Assembly (NCBI RefSeq): GCF_036039175.1
Contig: NZ_JAYXKP010000001.1
Coordinates: forward strand, 62,001 to 126,000
Length of the DNA: 64,000 bases
DNA from: Marinilactibacillus sp036039175
Lineage (GTDB): Bacteria > Bacillota > Bacilli > Lactobacillales > Carnobacteriaceae_A
Reading direction: 5' to 3'
Position 1 is the stretch's first letter. Every line of letters begins with the position of its first letter. Below, piece after piece: positions 15,906 through 24,815 of the stretch. Under the pieces are notes generated by a model. That model made no database searches, was not told the DNA's origin, and was given only the letters and a program-made list of their open reading frames with translations. The position numbers and the translations under genes are program-made.

Positions 15906-16751
15906 ATGAATTTGAATATAGGAATAAGAGCACATGATATTGTAAATACAACACTTGAAGATTTGGTCCAGAAACTTCGAGAAAAATCGATTCATTCGAT
16001 TCAACTTGCCCTATTAAAATCTGTCAAGGAAGTCTCTTTGACCAATGAGAATTTTAATGTCGGTCTTGCGAGAAAGGTTGGAAGACTATTCGATCAGAAT
16101 CAAATCGATATTATTGTACTTGGATGTTACATTAATATGATTCATCCAGATGCAGACGAACGAAAAAAAGCACTCGATTTCTTCAAAACGCATATTCGTT
16201 ATGCGAGTGATTTTAAAGCAGCAACAGTTGCTTCTGAAACGGGCGGTGTATATCCTGAAATCCAGTTCACTAGAGATAATTACACAGAAGAAGCCTATCA
16301 AGAAGTACTGAAAAGCATGAAAGAGCTGGTAGGCGAAGCTGAAAAATTTGGAGTAATTATGACAGTGGAGGGTGGAATTAATCATCCAATCTATTCACCT
16401 GAGATGATGGAACGGTTATTAAACGATGTTGATTCTAACAATCTTCAGGTCATACTTGACCCTGTAAATTACTTGTATCCTGAAGATACGAGTATAAAAG
16501 CCCAACACGAAGTGATTGAACAAGCCTTTGAACGCTTCGGTGATCGAATTACAGTCATCCATGCTAAAGATTTCAAAGTGAAAGAGGGAGCATTAGAAAT
16601 TGTTCCAGTGGGGACAGGAGATATGGATTATGCCTATCTGATAGATAAAATCAGTCAAACAAAACCTTGGATTCCAATTCTTCTAGAAGAAACACAAGAA
16701 CCACATATTGGAAAAAGTATAGAATTTTTAAATCAACTCAATTATGAATAA
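15906..16751 (+). CDS. Sugar phosphate isomerase/epimerase-like TIM-barrel protein
   Basis: Xylose-isomerase-like (AP endonuclease 2 superfamily) barrel of 281 residues. Visible family features are metal-ligand segments: Glu in MTVEGGINHP, Asp in VILDPVNYLYP, His-Ala-Lys-Asp in VIHAKDFKV and Glu in LLEETQ near the C-terminus. Start chosen at 15906, because AAAGGA (15889-15894) is correctly spaced for it, whereas the ATG at 15894 overlaps that ribosome site. It lies upstream of a GH105 gene and behind operator box E, so it probably acts on a sugar or uronate from rhamnogalacturonan. The precise reaction is not known; such proteins include isomerases, epimerases and keto-sugar-processing enzymes. 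Confidence 0.75.
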   Translation: MNLNIGIRAHDIVNTTLEDLVQKLREKSIHSIQLALLKSVKEVSLTNENFNVGLARKVGRLFDQNQIDIIVLGCYINMIHPDADERKKALDFFKTHIRYASDFKAATVASETGGVYPEIQFTRDNYTEEAYQEVLKSMKELVGEAEKFGVIMTVEGGINHPIYSPEMMERLLNDVDSNNLQVILDPVNYLYPEDTSIKAQHEVIEQAFERFGDRITVIHAKDFKVKEGALEIVPVGTGDMDYAYLIDKISQTKPWIPILLEETQEPHIGKSIEFLNQLNYE

Positions 16752-16769
16752 ACAAAGGATGGGTAAAAA

Positions 16770-17876
16770 ATGAGCACAACAGTAAGCACTGAATTAAACA
16801 AAGAGTTAATTGTTGAGAAAATAGATTTACTAGCTGAAAATCTTTCAAACATCAATGATGTGAATGGTGAATTCTTGTTCGAACTTGATGGCATGATGAT
16901 TGATGATAAAAGCTGGCATGTATGGAACTGGCCACAAGGAGTTGGGCTTTATGGACTACACTCTTATTATAAACTGACGAAAAATGTCGAAGCTAAAAGA
17001 ATCCTAGACGAATGGTTCGAGCAGCGTTTACTAGAAGGTTCTCCGCCTAAAAACGTCAACACGATGGCGCCGCTACTTACGATGGCTTTTATCTACGAGG
17101 AAGAAAATAAGACAGAGTTCAAACCTTATTTAGAACAATGGGCCGAATGGGTTATGCACGATATGCCTAGAACGGACGAAAATGGACTACAACATATGAC
17201 ATATGGTCCGCCAAATACCAATCAATTATGGGCGGATACTTTAATGATGACCGTATTACCGTTAGCGAAAATTGGTCTTTTACTAGACAAACCGGAATAT
17301 GTAGAAGAAGCTAAAAGACAATTTTTACTACACATCAAATACTTGTCTGACCGCAAAACAGGACTTTGGTACCACGGTTGGACCTTTGAAGGACATCACC
17401 ATTTCGCTGATGCACTATGGGGTCGTGGAAACTGCTGGGCCACCATTGCCATTCCAGAGATCATAGACATTTTGAACTTAAAAGAAGGCGACAATTTTTA
17501 TGAATTTTTAGTAGAAACGCTTAAAAGACAAGTAGAAGCACTAGGTGAGTATCAGGATGAAAGTGGCTTATGGCCAACATTGATCAATGAATCAGACTCA
17601 TACCTAGAAGCGTCAGCTACTGCCGGATTTGTTTTCGGTATTTTGAAAGGTATCCGTAAACGCTATTTATCAAAAGAACACTTACCAATGGCTGAAAAAG
17701 CGATCAAAGGCTTATTAAATAATATCAATGAAGAAGGAGAACTTGAAAAAGTTTCTATCGGAACAGCGCTTAGAGGAGAATTGGATTATTACCGCAATGT
17801 CAAAATTACGACCATGCCTTATGGACAATCTCTGGCAATCTTAGCTTTCTCAGAATATCTATACACATACGCATAA
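16770..17876 (+). CDS. GH105 unsaturated rhamnogalacturonyl hydrolase (YteR/YesR-like)
   Basis: Cytoplasmic enzyme that hydrates and removes the 4,5-unsaturated galacturonate from the non-reducing end of rhamnogalacturonan oligosaccharides made by PL11/PL26 lyases. The 368 residues fit the YteR fold. Motifs: WHVWNWPQGVGLYGL at the N-terminus, QLWADTLMMTVLPLAKIG with the likely catalytic Asp of the family, and WYHGWTF...ALWGRGNCW with the substrate-binding aromatic residues. No signal peptide. AAAGGATGG precedes the ATG and the isomerase-like gene ends 18 bases before it. Its product feeds the KduI-KduD pathway encoded next door. Confidence 0.9.
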   Translation: MSTTVSTELNKELIVEKIDLLAENLSNINDVNGEFLFELDGMMIDDKSWHVWNWPQGVGLYGLHSYYKLTKNVEAKRILDEWFEQRLLEGSPPKNVNTMAPLLTMAFIYEEENKTEFKPYLEQWAEWVMHDMPRTDENGLQHMTYGPPNTNQLWADTLMMTVLPLAKIGLLLDKPEYVEEAKRQFLLHIKYLSDRKTGLWYHGWTFEGHHHFADALWGRGNCWATIAIPEIIDILNLKEGDNFYEFLVETLKRQVEALGEYQDESGLWPTLINESDSYLEASATAGFVFGILKGIRKRYLSKEHLPMAEKAIKGLLNNINEEGELEKVSIGTALRGELDYYRNVKITTMPYGQSLAILAFSEYLYTYA

Positions 17877-17914
17877 AGATTGAAAAAATCAGTTATTTAG
17901 AATGACATTGATAG

Positions 17915-17955
17915 ATGGAAGGCAGGAGAAGTTACTTTGACTGTCTTCCATTTTC
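17915..17955 (+). terminator. Hairpin terminator after GH105
   Basis: ATGGAAGGCAG (17915-17925) pairs with CTGTCTTCCAT (17941-17951) with one G:T wobble and is followed by TTTC. The T-run is short. Confidence 0.6.
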
Positions 17956-17991
17956 ATTACATATCTCCATTCCAATTAAGGTAGGTGTACC

Positions 17992-18624
17992 ATGACAAGT
18001 GCTGTTTTTTTGGATAAACTCTATAAGTTACTCAACTGGCTGAAGATTCTCATTTGGTTAAACCTGTTGTGGATAGGATTTACTGTCGCAGGACTAGGTA
18101 TTCTAGGGTGGGCACCCGCATTGGTTTCAGTGTTTGGGGTATTAAAAAAATTGCTCGAAAAACAAACTTTTTATTTACCTGTATTCAAAATTTTTCTGAA
18201 CAATTATAAAACGTACTTCATCAAAAGTAACTTGATAGGCTATCTATTTCTTATCAGCTTTAGTAGCTGCTGGTATATCCTTTCCAAGAGTTCTCAATTG
18301 AATGAAGCACTGTTTTTCATTATTGCATTAATACTTGGTGCTTTAATGAGTTTGATTGTAGTTGCAGCTTTATTTTGTATTCCTGTCTTATTAGAAGAGA
18401 AGAATGGGTACACTGAAGTCATCAAAATTAGTCTGGATAAAGGATTACGTTTTATCCCATATTCAGTCAGCGTCATAGCGTCTTTGATTGCAATGACTTC
18501 TCTTTTTTTCTTCTTTTCTTATTTATTGATTGGGCTTTCGGTAAGTTTGCCTGCTGCAATGATTAGTCTGATAAATGCTCAGATTGAAAGAAAAGAAACA
18601 CTAGAACAAACAAAGGACTATTAG
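17992..18624 (+). CDS. DUF624 (YesL/YesV-type) membrane protein
   Basis: Integral membrane protein of 210 residues with about five hydrophobic helices; the N-terminal LLNWLKILIWLNLLWIGFTVAGLGILGW region is the family hallmark (NxxW followed by a Gly-rich turn). DUF624 genes are often found beside LplB/LplC sugar permeases and pectin genes, as yesL and yesV in Bacillus subtilis, but their function has not been settled in what I know. This is the first of three in the window (also 25522 and 46593). It starts at ATG 17992, with a weak ribosome site (AAGGTAGG), and lies just upstream of a GH35 gene. Confidence 0.85.
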   Translation: MTSAVFLDKLYKLLNWLKILIWLNLLWIGFTVAGLGILGWAPALVSVFGVLKKLLEKQTFYLPVFKIFLNNYKTYFIKSNLIGYLFLISFSSCWYILSKSSQLNEALFFIIALILGALMSLIVVAALFCIPVLLEEKNGYTEVIKISLDKGLRFIPYSVSVIASLIAMTSLFFFFSYLLIGLSVSLPAAMISLINAQIERKETLEQTKDY

Positions 18625-18637
18625 CTACCGTTCAATT

Positions 18638-18651
18638 TGTAAGCGGTTAAT
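18638..18651. promoter_or_regulatory. Possible CcpA cre box upstream of GH35 copy 2
   Basis: TGTAAGCGGTTAAT matches the catabolite-responsive consensus TGWAANCGNTNWCA at 12 of 14 positions. It is 19 bases before the GH35 start. Confidence 0.4.
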
Positions 18652-18669
18652 ATTAAAGGAGATGAAAAA

Positions 18670-20457
18670 ATGGCTCAAAGACATATTCGTATCGATGATC
18701 AAATTACAATTGGAAACGAACCCGTTAAAATTATTTCTGGGGCTGTACATTACGGGCGGATTCATCCTAGTTATTGGAGAGATAGACTAGAGAAAATTAA
18801 AGCGATGGGTTGCAATACCATTGAGACTTACGTTCCCTGGAATATTCATGAACCAGAAAAAGGTACCTTTCAGTTTGAAGGACAGTACGATTTGATTCGA
18901 TTTATTGAATTAATTCATGAGCTAGATTTGTATTTGATTTTAAGAGCTTCTCCATACATATGTGCTGAATGGGAATTTGGTGGATTGCCTTACTGGCTCT
19001 TGAAAGACCGCAATATGAGAGTACGTAGTTTGTATCAGCCCTACATGAATCATCTTGAAGCATTTTTCGAAGTACTGATCCCTAAAGTTTCAGAATACCA
19101 GATTCATAAAGGTGGACCCATTATTTTGGTTCAAGTAGAAAATGAATATGGGTATTTCAGTAACGAAAAAACCTATACAAGAAAGTTAGCGGATATTTAC
19201 AAGCGGTACGGGATTGAAGTGCCTCTTGTAACTTCTGATAGTACGAGGGAAAGCATTATGATGTCTGGGGAAATTTCTGATGTAGCGATGCCAACGATCA
19301 ATTGTGGGTTCGATCTTAAGGAGCGCTCTCAGATACTAGATAAAGTGAATCCAGGTAAACCAAGAATTGCAATGGAGTTCTGGTCAGGCTGGTTCAATAT
19401 TTGGGGTAGTCCTTCTCAAGAAGGAAGAGATGTGAATCAGATCAATAAAGATCTCAAAGAAATGTTGGAAATTGGTCATGTCAATTTATACATGGCTCAT
19501 GGAGGCACAAATTTTGGCTTTATGAATGGTGCAAATTATTATGAAAAAGTAGACGAAGAAGGAAACTTTGTTGAAGAGTATGCTCCTGCGACGACTTCTT
19601 ATGATTACGGTGCACCAATATCAGAAAACGGAGAGTTAAAAGATCGATACTGGACCTATAAACAAACGATACAAAATATTACAGGTGTAGAGACCGTTTT
19701 ACCTGAAGAATTGAAAAAAACAAAAAAAATGGCTTATGGAGATCTTCAAGTTCAAGAAAAAGTAGCACTATCTGAAACGCTAGAAGATTTAGCAAATCCC
19801 GTATTTTCACATTATCCAATGACAATGGAAGAGTTGGATCAAGATTTTGGTTACGTTTTGTACAGAAGCAAACTTGGAGATAAAGATTGGTCCCAGACAA
19901 TTAAATTGCTTGGTACGAAAGATAGAGCCCAGGTATTTTTGAACGATCAATTACAATTCTCAGCCTATTTGAAAACTTTTTATAAAAAACAATCGATTCA
20001 ACTGGAAAAAGGCACAGAAAATACACTAGATATTCTCGTTGAAAATATGGGACGAGTGAACTTTGGTCCTTATTTAGATGATCAGCGTAAGGGAATCACT
20101 AAAGCCGTGATGCTTGATGAATATCAACATACAGGTTGGTATCATTATACGCTCTCATTAAAAGAAATTGAAAAAGTAGATTTCAAGAAGGACTATAAAG
20201 AGCAGGTTCCAGCCTTTTACAAATCTAGTTTGTTGATAGAGGATGTAGCGGATACCTACATCACCTTACCTGGTTGGGGTAAAGGTGTCATTTTTATAAA
20301 CGGTTTCAATATTGGTCGGTTCTGGGAAAAAGGACCTCAAGAAAGCTATTATATACCTAGCCCTTTATTACAAGAAGGAGAAAACGAAGTTATTATTTTT
20401 GAAACAGAAGGTAAAGTAACGGATAAAGTAACGTTTATAAAAAATCTGATCAGCTAA
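18670..20457 (+). CDS. GH35 beta-galactosidase (copy 2)
   Basis: Second full-length GH35 enzyme, 595 residues, paralogous to the one at 10321. It keeps ICAEWEFGGLP, acid/base Glu159 in QVENEYGYF, nucleophile Glu236 in MEFWSGW, AHGGTNFGFMNG, and the C-terminal GWGKGVIFINGFNIGRFW. It differs by a small insertion around residues 295-305 after the barrel's NYY segment, near the active-site rim. No signal peptide. AAAGGAGATG precedes the ATG. Lying between DUF624 and a rhamnogalacturonan lyase, it probably removes beta-galactosyl side chains from rhamnogalacturonan-I fragments rather than from N-glycans; this division of labour is inferred from location. Confidence 0.92.
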   Translation: MAQRHIRIDDQITIGNEPVKIISGAVHYGRIHPSYWRDRLEKIKAMGCNTIETYVPWNIHEPEKGTFQFEGQYDLIRFIELIHELDLYLILRASPYICAEWEFGGLPYWLLKDRNMRVRSLYQPYMNHLEAFFEVLIPKVSEYQIHKGGPIILVQVENEYGYFSNEKTYTRKLADIYKRYGIEVPLVTSDSTRESIMMSGEISDVAMPTINCGFDLKERSQILDKVNPGKPRIAMEFWSGWFNIWGSPSQEGRDVNQINKDLKEMLEIGHVNLYMAHGGTNFGFMNGANYYEKVDEEGNFVEEYAPATTSYDYGAPISENGELKDRYWTYKQTIQNITGVETVLPEELKKTKKMAYGDLQVQEKVALSETLEDLANPVFSHYPMTMEELDQDFGYVLYRSKLGDKDWSQTIKLLGTKDRAQVFLNDQLQFSAYLKTFYKKQSIQLEKGTENTLDILVENMGRVNFGPYLDDQRKGITKAVMLDEYQHTGWYHYTLSLKEIEKVDFKKDYKEQVPAFYKSSLLIEDVADTYITLPGWGKGVIFINGFNIGRFWEKGPQESYYIPSPLLQEGENEVIIFETEGKVTDKVTFIKNLIS

Positions 20458-20477
20458 TCCATTGGAGGAGACGTAAA

Positions 20478-22331
20478 GTGACGCAAATGATAGAAAAAGT
20501 TGGTAAGCAGTTAGAATACCTTGATAGAGGATTAATTGCAGTACAAACGGATAAAGGGATTTTAGTTCGGTGGCGGATTCAAATCACAGAATACAAACAA
20601 GCACGTTTTGAACTGTATCGAAATGAAGAAAAGATTGCCGAGATTAAAGAGTCTGAAAACAGTAATGTCTTAGATACAGAAGGTCGATTAGATTCTAAGT
20701 ACAGCGTTAAGACGCTTATACCGGGAAAAGAAGCTATTTGGTCAGAAACGGTAAGTGTCCATGAACATCCATATTTCGATATTCCCATGCAAAAACCTAA
20801 AGACGGCGTAACGCCCGATGGAAAAAACTATACGTATTCAGCGAATGATCTTTCCGTTGGAGATGTAAACGGAGACGGCCGTTATGAAATCTTCGTGAAA
20901 TGGTATCCGAGCAATGCAAAAGATAATGCTCATGAAGGATTTACCGGAAATACTTATCTGGATTGCTATACGCTTGAAGGAGAACAACTGTGGCGGATCG
21001 ATCTAGGTGTAAATATTAGATCAGGCGCACATTATACACAATTTCTAGTCTTTGACTATGACGGGGATGGAATCGCCGAACTCCTATGCAAAACGGCTGA
21101 TGGAACAATTGATGGAGAAGGCACGGTCATTGGAAATGAGACTTTAGACCATAGAAATGAACAAGGATTTGTAGGAGAAGGCGCGGAATTTTTGACACTA
21201 TTTGATGGTGAGACCGGAAAGGCTCTGGATACGATACCTTATAAACCAGACCGAGGAATTCCTGGAAGTTGGGGGGATCACGAATGGAATCGCGAGGACC
21301 GCTTCTTGGGCGGAGTGGCTTATTTGAACGGAAAAACACCGAGTGCACTTGTTTGTAGAGGGTATTACACTAGAGCAGTCATAGTCGCTTATGATGTGAA
21401 AGATAAAAAGCTGGTTGAACGTTGGACGATGGATTCTGATGATGGAGTCCCAGAACTGATGGGTCAGGGGGCTCATTCGCTGAGTGTTGCTGATGTCGAT
21501 GGAGACGGTTTTGATGAAGTTATCTATGGCGCGGCCGTGATTGATCATGATGGTTCTCTACTTTATTCCACAGGTATTGGACATGGAGATGCACTTCATG
21601 TCGGAAAATTTGATTTGGACCGAGATGGCCTTCAAATATTTATGACGCATGAAGAGACACCAAATGAGCATGGGTTTGAAATTCACGATGGTAAAACAGG
21701 AGAAATCTTATTCAGTATTCCTTCTCCTGATGAAGATATCGGACGGGGTATCGCTGCAGACATCGACCCAAGATACAAAGGGGTTCAACTGTGGGGGTAT
21801 GCACCTGAAGGACCACTTAGAGTTAAAGGAACGGAAAGTTACTATACCGTTAAAGGAGAAGTGATTGACGGTCCGGTTTTACCAGCTAATTTCGTGATTT
21901 GGTGGACAGGAGATTTAGGTAGGGAGATATTAGATCATGATTTTGATCCAGATACAGAAGAGGGTATCGGAACAATCATGAAGTGGAACTGGGAAAAAGG
22001 CGAAACAGAATTATTATTGAAAGCAGAAGGTACAAAATCAAACAACGGAACAAAAGGGAATCCAAATATTCAGGCCGATTTGTTTGGCGACTGGCGTGAA
22101 GAAGTGATTTGGAGATCAGATGATTCAACGTTTCTTAGAGTCTACACTACTCCTTATTACAGTCCGCATAGATTATACACTTTAATGCATGACTCTATGT
22201 ACCGCGTAGCAATCGCTTGGCAAAATGTTGCTTACAACCAGCCACCACATCCGAGTTTTTATATTGGATATGATGAAGAAGAGATTCAAATACCTTTACC
22301 AGAGGTTCATCTAGTGAAGAAAGACCAATAG
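20478..22331 (+). CDS. PL11 rhamnogalacturonan lyase (YesW/YesX-like)
   Basis: Beta-eliminating lyase that cuts the Rha-alpha-1,4-GalA bond of the rhamnogalacturonan-I backbone, leaving unsaturated galacturonate. The 617 residues start with a fibronectin-like beta domain (about 1-95), followed by an eight-bladed beta-propeller rich in calcium loops: DVNGDGRYEIFVKW, DYDGDGIAELLCK, DVDGDGFDEVIYG and FDLDRDG. The end FGDWREEVIWRSDD and YNQPPHPSFYIG is typical of PL11. There is no signal peptide, unlike secreted YesW, so this copy should be cytoplasmic and act on imported oligomers, perhaps as an exolyase like YesX. It starts with GTG at 20478 after a strong GGAGGAG. Confidence 0.94.
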   Translation: MTQMIEKVGKQLEYLDRGLIAVQTDKGILVRWRIQITEYKQARFELYRNEEKIAEIKESENSNVLDTEGRLDSKYSVKTLIPGKEAIWSETVSVHEHPYFDIPMQKPKDGVTPDGKNYTYSANDLSVGDVNGDGRYEIFVKWYPSNAKDNAHEGFTGNTYLDCYTLEGEQLWRIDLGVNIRSGAHYTQFLVFDYDGDGIAELLCKTADGTIDGEGTVIGNETLDHRNEQGFVGEGAEFLTLFDGETGKALDTIPYKPDRGIPGSWGDHEWNREDRFLGGVAYLNGKTPSALVCRGYYTRAVIVAYDVKDKKLVERWTMDSDDGVPELMGQGAHSLSVADVDGDGFDEVIYGAAVIDHDGSLLYSTGIGHGDALHVGKFDLDRDGLQIFMTHEETPNEHGFEIHDGKTGEILFSIPSPDEDIGRGIAADIDPRYKGVQLWGYAPEGPLRVKGTESYYTVKGEVIDGPVLPANFVIWWTGDLGREILDHDFDPDTEEGIGTIMKWNWEKGETELLLKAEGTKSNNGTKGNPNIQADLFGDWREEVIWRSDDSTFLRVYTTPYYSPHRLYTLMHDSMYRVAIAWQNVAYNQPPHPSFYIGYDEEEIQIPLPEVHLVKKDQ

Positions 22332-22379
22332 ATCGTCATTTTCATGAAATGACGTACCCTATAAGTTTGATTAAATCGT

Positions 22380-22434
22380 TAGAAAAGATGAACAGATTGC
22401 TGACAAGAAGCGTCTTGTTCATCTTTTCTAATTT
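22380..22434 (+). terminator. Long perfect hairpin after the PL11 gene
   Basis: TAGAAAAGATGAACA (22380-22394) and TGTTCATCTTTTCTA (22416-22430) form a perfect 15-bp stem; the T-rich part is inside the right arm and ATTTACTT follows. A smaller perfect hairpin (CGTCATTT/AAATGACG, 22334-22354) precedes it. Confidence 0.75.
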
Positions 22435-22508
22435 ACTTAGGTGTTGAATAAAGACATCCTTACTCTCAGACTCAGTTTAAAAGGTATGACATCGGGAGGG
22501 ATAATGAT

Positions 22509-24797
22509 TTGAAACCATCAATCAAATTAAACTGGAGACGCTTCGTAAAAGCGGCTACTTATTCAAAACATATTGAAAAGAAAAAATGGATATTGATCTT
22601 ACTGACCATCAGCATACCTAGTCTGTTGATTGGTTTAATGATGTATGTTTTTGGGATTGCGCATCTCAAAGCAGAATTAATTGAGAATCATGAAGAACAG
22701 ATTGAGAATCAAGTCGAGTACATGGATGCGCAAATTAGAAGTCTTGAAGTGAATTTGAATTACCTCAGTCATGAACGCCCCTTTAGAAGATCGTTAGCAG
22801 ATGTTAATTTTCAAGAGGATTTTGAAATGACAGAGCAACTTTCCAGTACGTTATTTTCAATGCAAAATAGCAATACTCTAATAGAACAGGTACATCTTTT
22901 CATTAATTCTGATAGACCTTCCGTATTCAATCCGCAGTTTCACTGGACAAATGAACAGATTACATCAGAATATCAAAGATACCTTGGAAATGAAGAATCC
23001 TTTTTTTGGGAAAGGAATTTTATACAAGCGGAAGAGGATACTCATAAATTCCCGCTCGTACTCGTAAGAAATCTTTCTTCCTATCAGACATTTAACGATC
23101 ATGCTTCTGTATCGTTTGTCGTTGAACTGAACCAAGAAGCGATGCTACAGATGATTGATGGATTAAGTATGAATAGCGAGGGTACAGCATTTCTAATTGA
23201 CGAGAAAACCGGGATGATTGTCTCCTCTAATCATAATCGATCTCGTTTCCTCATAGAGAATTTACTTAATGAAGAACACGCTGAGCCTTCTTTTACAACG
23301 AGCTGGGATGGACAAAGTTATTCGGTTTCCTCAGGTTCTATCAACCGAGTAAACACAGATTGGACTTATATGTCCGTTGTCCCAATCTCTTACATTACAG
23401 CACCAATCGAACGGTTATCACAGATACTGATACTCACAAGTATCATGGGTATGGTTATTTCTTACATTATTGGGAATTTTGCATTGAAATCTGTCTATCA
23501 GCCATTTTCCAAGTTTATGGATGCTATCAAGACAGAAGGTGACGATTCTGAAAATACGATTGACTCATTAAATCGAAATTGGAAAGCAATCAATCAAGAG
23601 AAAGAATTTTTAGAGGTAGAAGTAGAGCAGTTAAATCAAAAGCTGATTGAACACTTCATGACACAGTTGGTAAGAGGGCAATTAACAAGTTACTCAGAAG
23701 AGAACCTTCGCGAACGTGCAGAAAAGTATCATATCGATGTCTTAAACAAACACTATTATTTTATGGACATTGAACTGACAGGTAAGAAGAAAAAAGGATT
23801 ACTTCAAAAAAAGATGGAAGAGTGTATCGAAAGTATCTACTATCCAATACAATTCAACGATCGGTTTATGGGAATCGTGTGGATTGTAGAAAACGAAGAC
23901 GAGTTGAAGCCACAAGTAGAAGAGCTTTATCAATCCATTAGTGCAGATGCAGGTATGGATAAAGTGGTCATGCTGCTCAGTCATTCAGTAGAGCAGTTAT
24001 CGGATATCTATCAAGCTGTGGAACAAGTTTATCAAAGAAAATACAAAGGAAATAGCTATGAACATACAGTTTTAATCTGGTTATCTGATCTTGAAGAAGG
24101 TCAAAAGAAACATATTCCTTTAGATTATCCTTTTTCCATTGAAAGCGACATGATACAGGCAATCGATTTTCTTAATTTTGACCGAGCAGTTCAGTTATTG
24201 GATCAATTTATCTTATTACTTGTTGAACAAGATGAGAGAAGTATTCAGTATGGCTTCATTCAATTGTATAGCGGTATTCAGTCTCAAATTCTTAGAGACG
24301 GGTTGAGTCCTTATAAAGTGTTTGAAGGTAGGAACATTATGAAAGAAATCATGCACAACTATGATGTAATGGATTTAAAACAATTGCTTATCGAACGCGT
24401 GATTCAACCTTACATCACGGCCAAAAAATCGGAAGACTTAACCACGCAGGAATATATCGTAAAAGAAGCCATTAGATATATTCAAGCTAATTATATGTAT
24501 GACCTTTCACTAGAAGAATGTGCTGAAGAACTCGAAGTCAATACTTATAATTTAAGCAGATGGTTTAAACACGCTGTAAAAGAAAACTTTTCAGAATACG
24601 TTACCCATTTCCGTATGGAAAAAGCCAAAAGGCTCTTAGCCGATACGGATAAAAAGATTGGAGAAATAGCCGAAAGTGTTGGCTATCAAAATAGTTATTT
24701 CAACCGATCGTTCAAGAAATTGTTTTCCATGACACCAGGTCAATATAGAAAACAGCATCAAAAACCAGACCAGCTTGAAACTCGATTCAAATCTTAA
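22509..24797 (+). CDS. Membrane-anchored AraC-family regulator (YesS-like)
   Basis: One-piece sensor/regulator of 762 residues, nearly the length of Bacillus subtilis YesS. Two membrane helices (about 27-50 and 303-325) enclose an extracytoplasmic sensor region of about 250 residues, followed by a cytoplasmic linker with coiled-coil character (about 350-375) and a C-terminal AraC-type double helix-turn-helix (about 655-750; DLSLEECAEELEVNTYNLSR and KKIGEIAESVGYQNSYFNRS). It probably activates the rhamnogalacturonan genes around it in response to an external oligosaccharide. The start is TTG 22509, spaced 8 bases from GGGAGGG; an ATG at 22504 reads only Met-Ile-stop and overlaps this start. 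Confidence 0.9.
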   Translation: MKPSIKLNWRRFVKAATYSKHIEKKKWILILLTISIPSLLIGLMMYVFGIAHLKAELIENHEEQIENQVEYMDAQIRSLEVNLNYLSHERPFRRSLADVNFQEDFEMTEQLSSTLFSMQNSNTLIEQVHLFINSDRPSVFNPQFHWTNEQITSEYQRYLGNEESFFWERNFIQAEEDTHKFPLVLVRNLSSYQTFNDHASVSFVVELNQEAMLQMIDGLSMNSEGTAFLIDEKTGMIVSSNHNRSRFLIENLLNEEHAEPSFTTSWDGQSYSVSSGSINRVNTDWTYMSVVPISYITAPIERLSQILILTSIMGMVISYIIGNFALKSVYQPFSKFMDAIKTEGDDSENTIDSLNRNWKAINQEKEFLEVEVEQLNQKLIEHFMTQLVRGQLTSYSEENLRERAEKYHIDVLNKHYYFMDIELTGKKKKGLLQKKMEECIESIYYPIQFNDRFMGIVWIVENEDELKPQVEELYQSISADAGMDKVVMLLSHSVEQLSDIYQAVEQVYQRKYKGNSYEHTVLIWLSDLEEGQKKHIPLDYPFSIESDMIQAIDFLNFDRAVQLLDQFILLLVEQDERSIQYGFIQLYSGIQSQILRDGLSPYKVFEGRNIMKEIMHNYDVMDLKQLLIERVIQPYITAKKSEDLTTQEYIVKEAIRYIQANYMYDLSLEECAEELEVNTYNLSRWFKHAVKENFSEYVTHFRMEKAKRLLADTDKKIGEIAESVGYQNSYFNRSFKKLFSMTPGQYRKQHQKPDQLETRFKS

Positions 24798-24815
24798 AAG
24801 AGAGGGCGATGGTAA

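Noticed and set aside
22334..22354. Small hairpin CGTCATTT/AAATGACG as the main terminator after PL11
   Set aside because: It has no T-run; the longer perfect stem at 22380-22430 is the better candidate.
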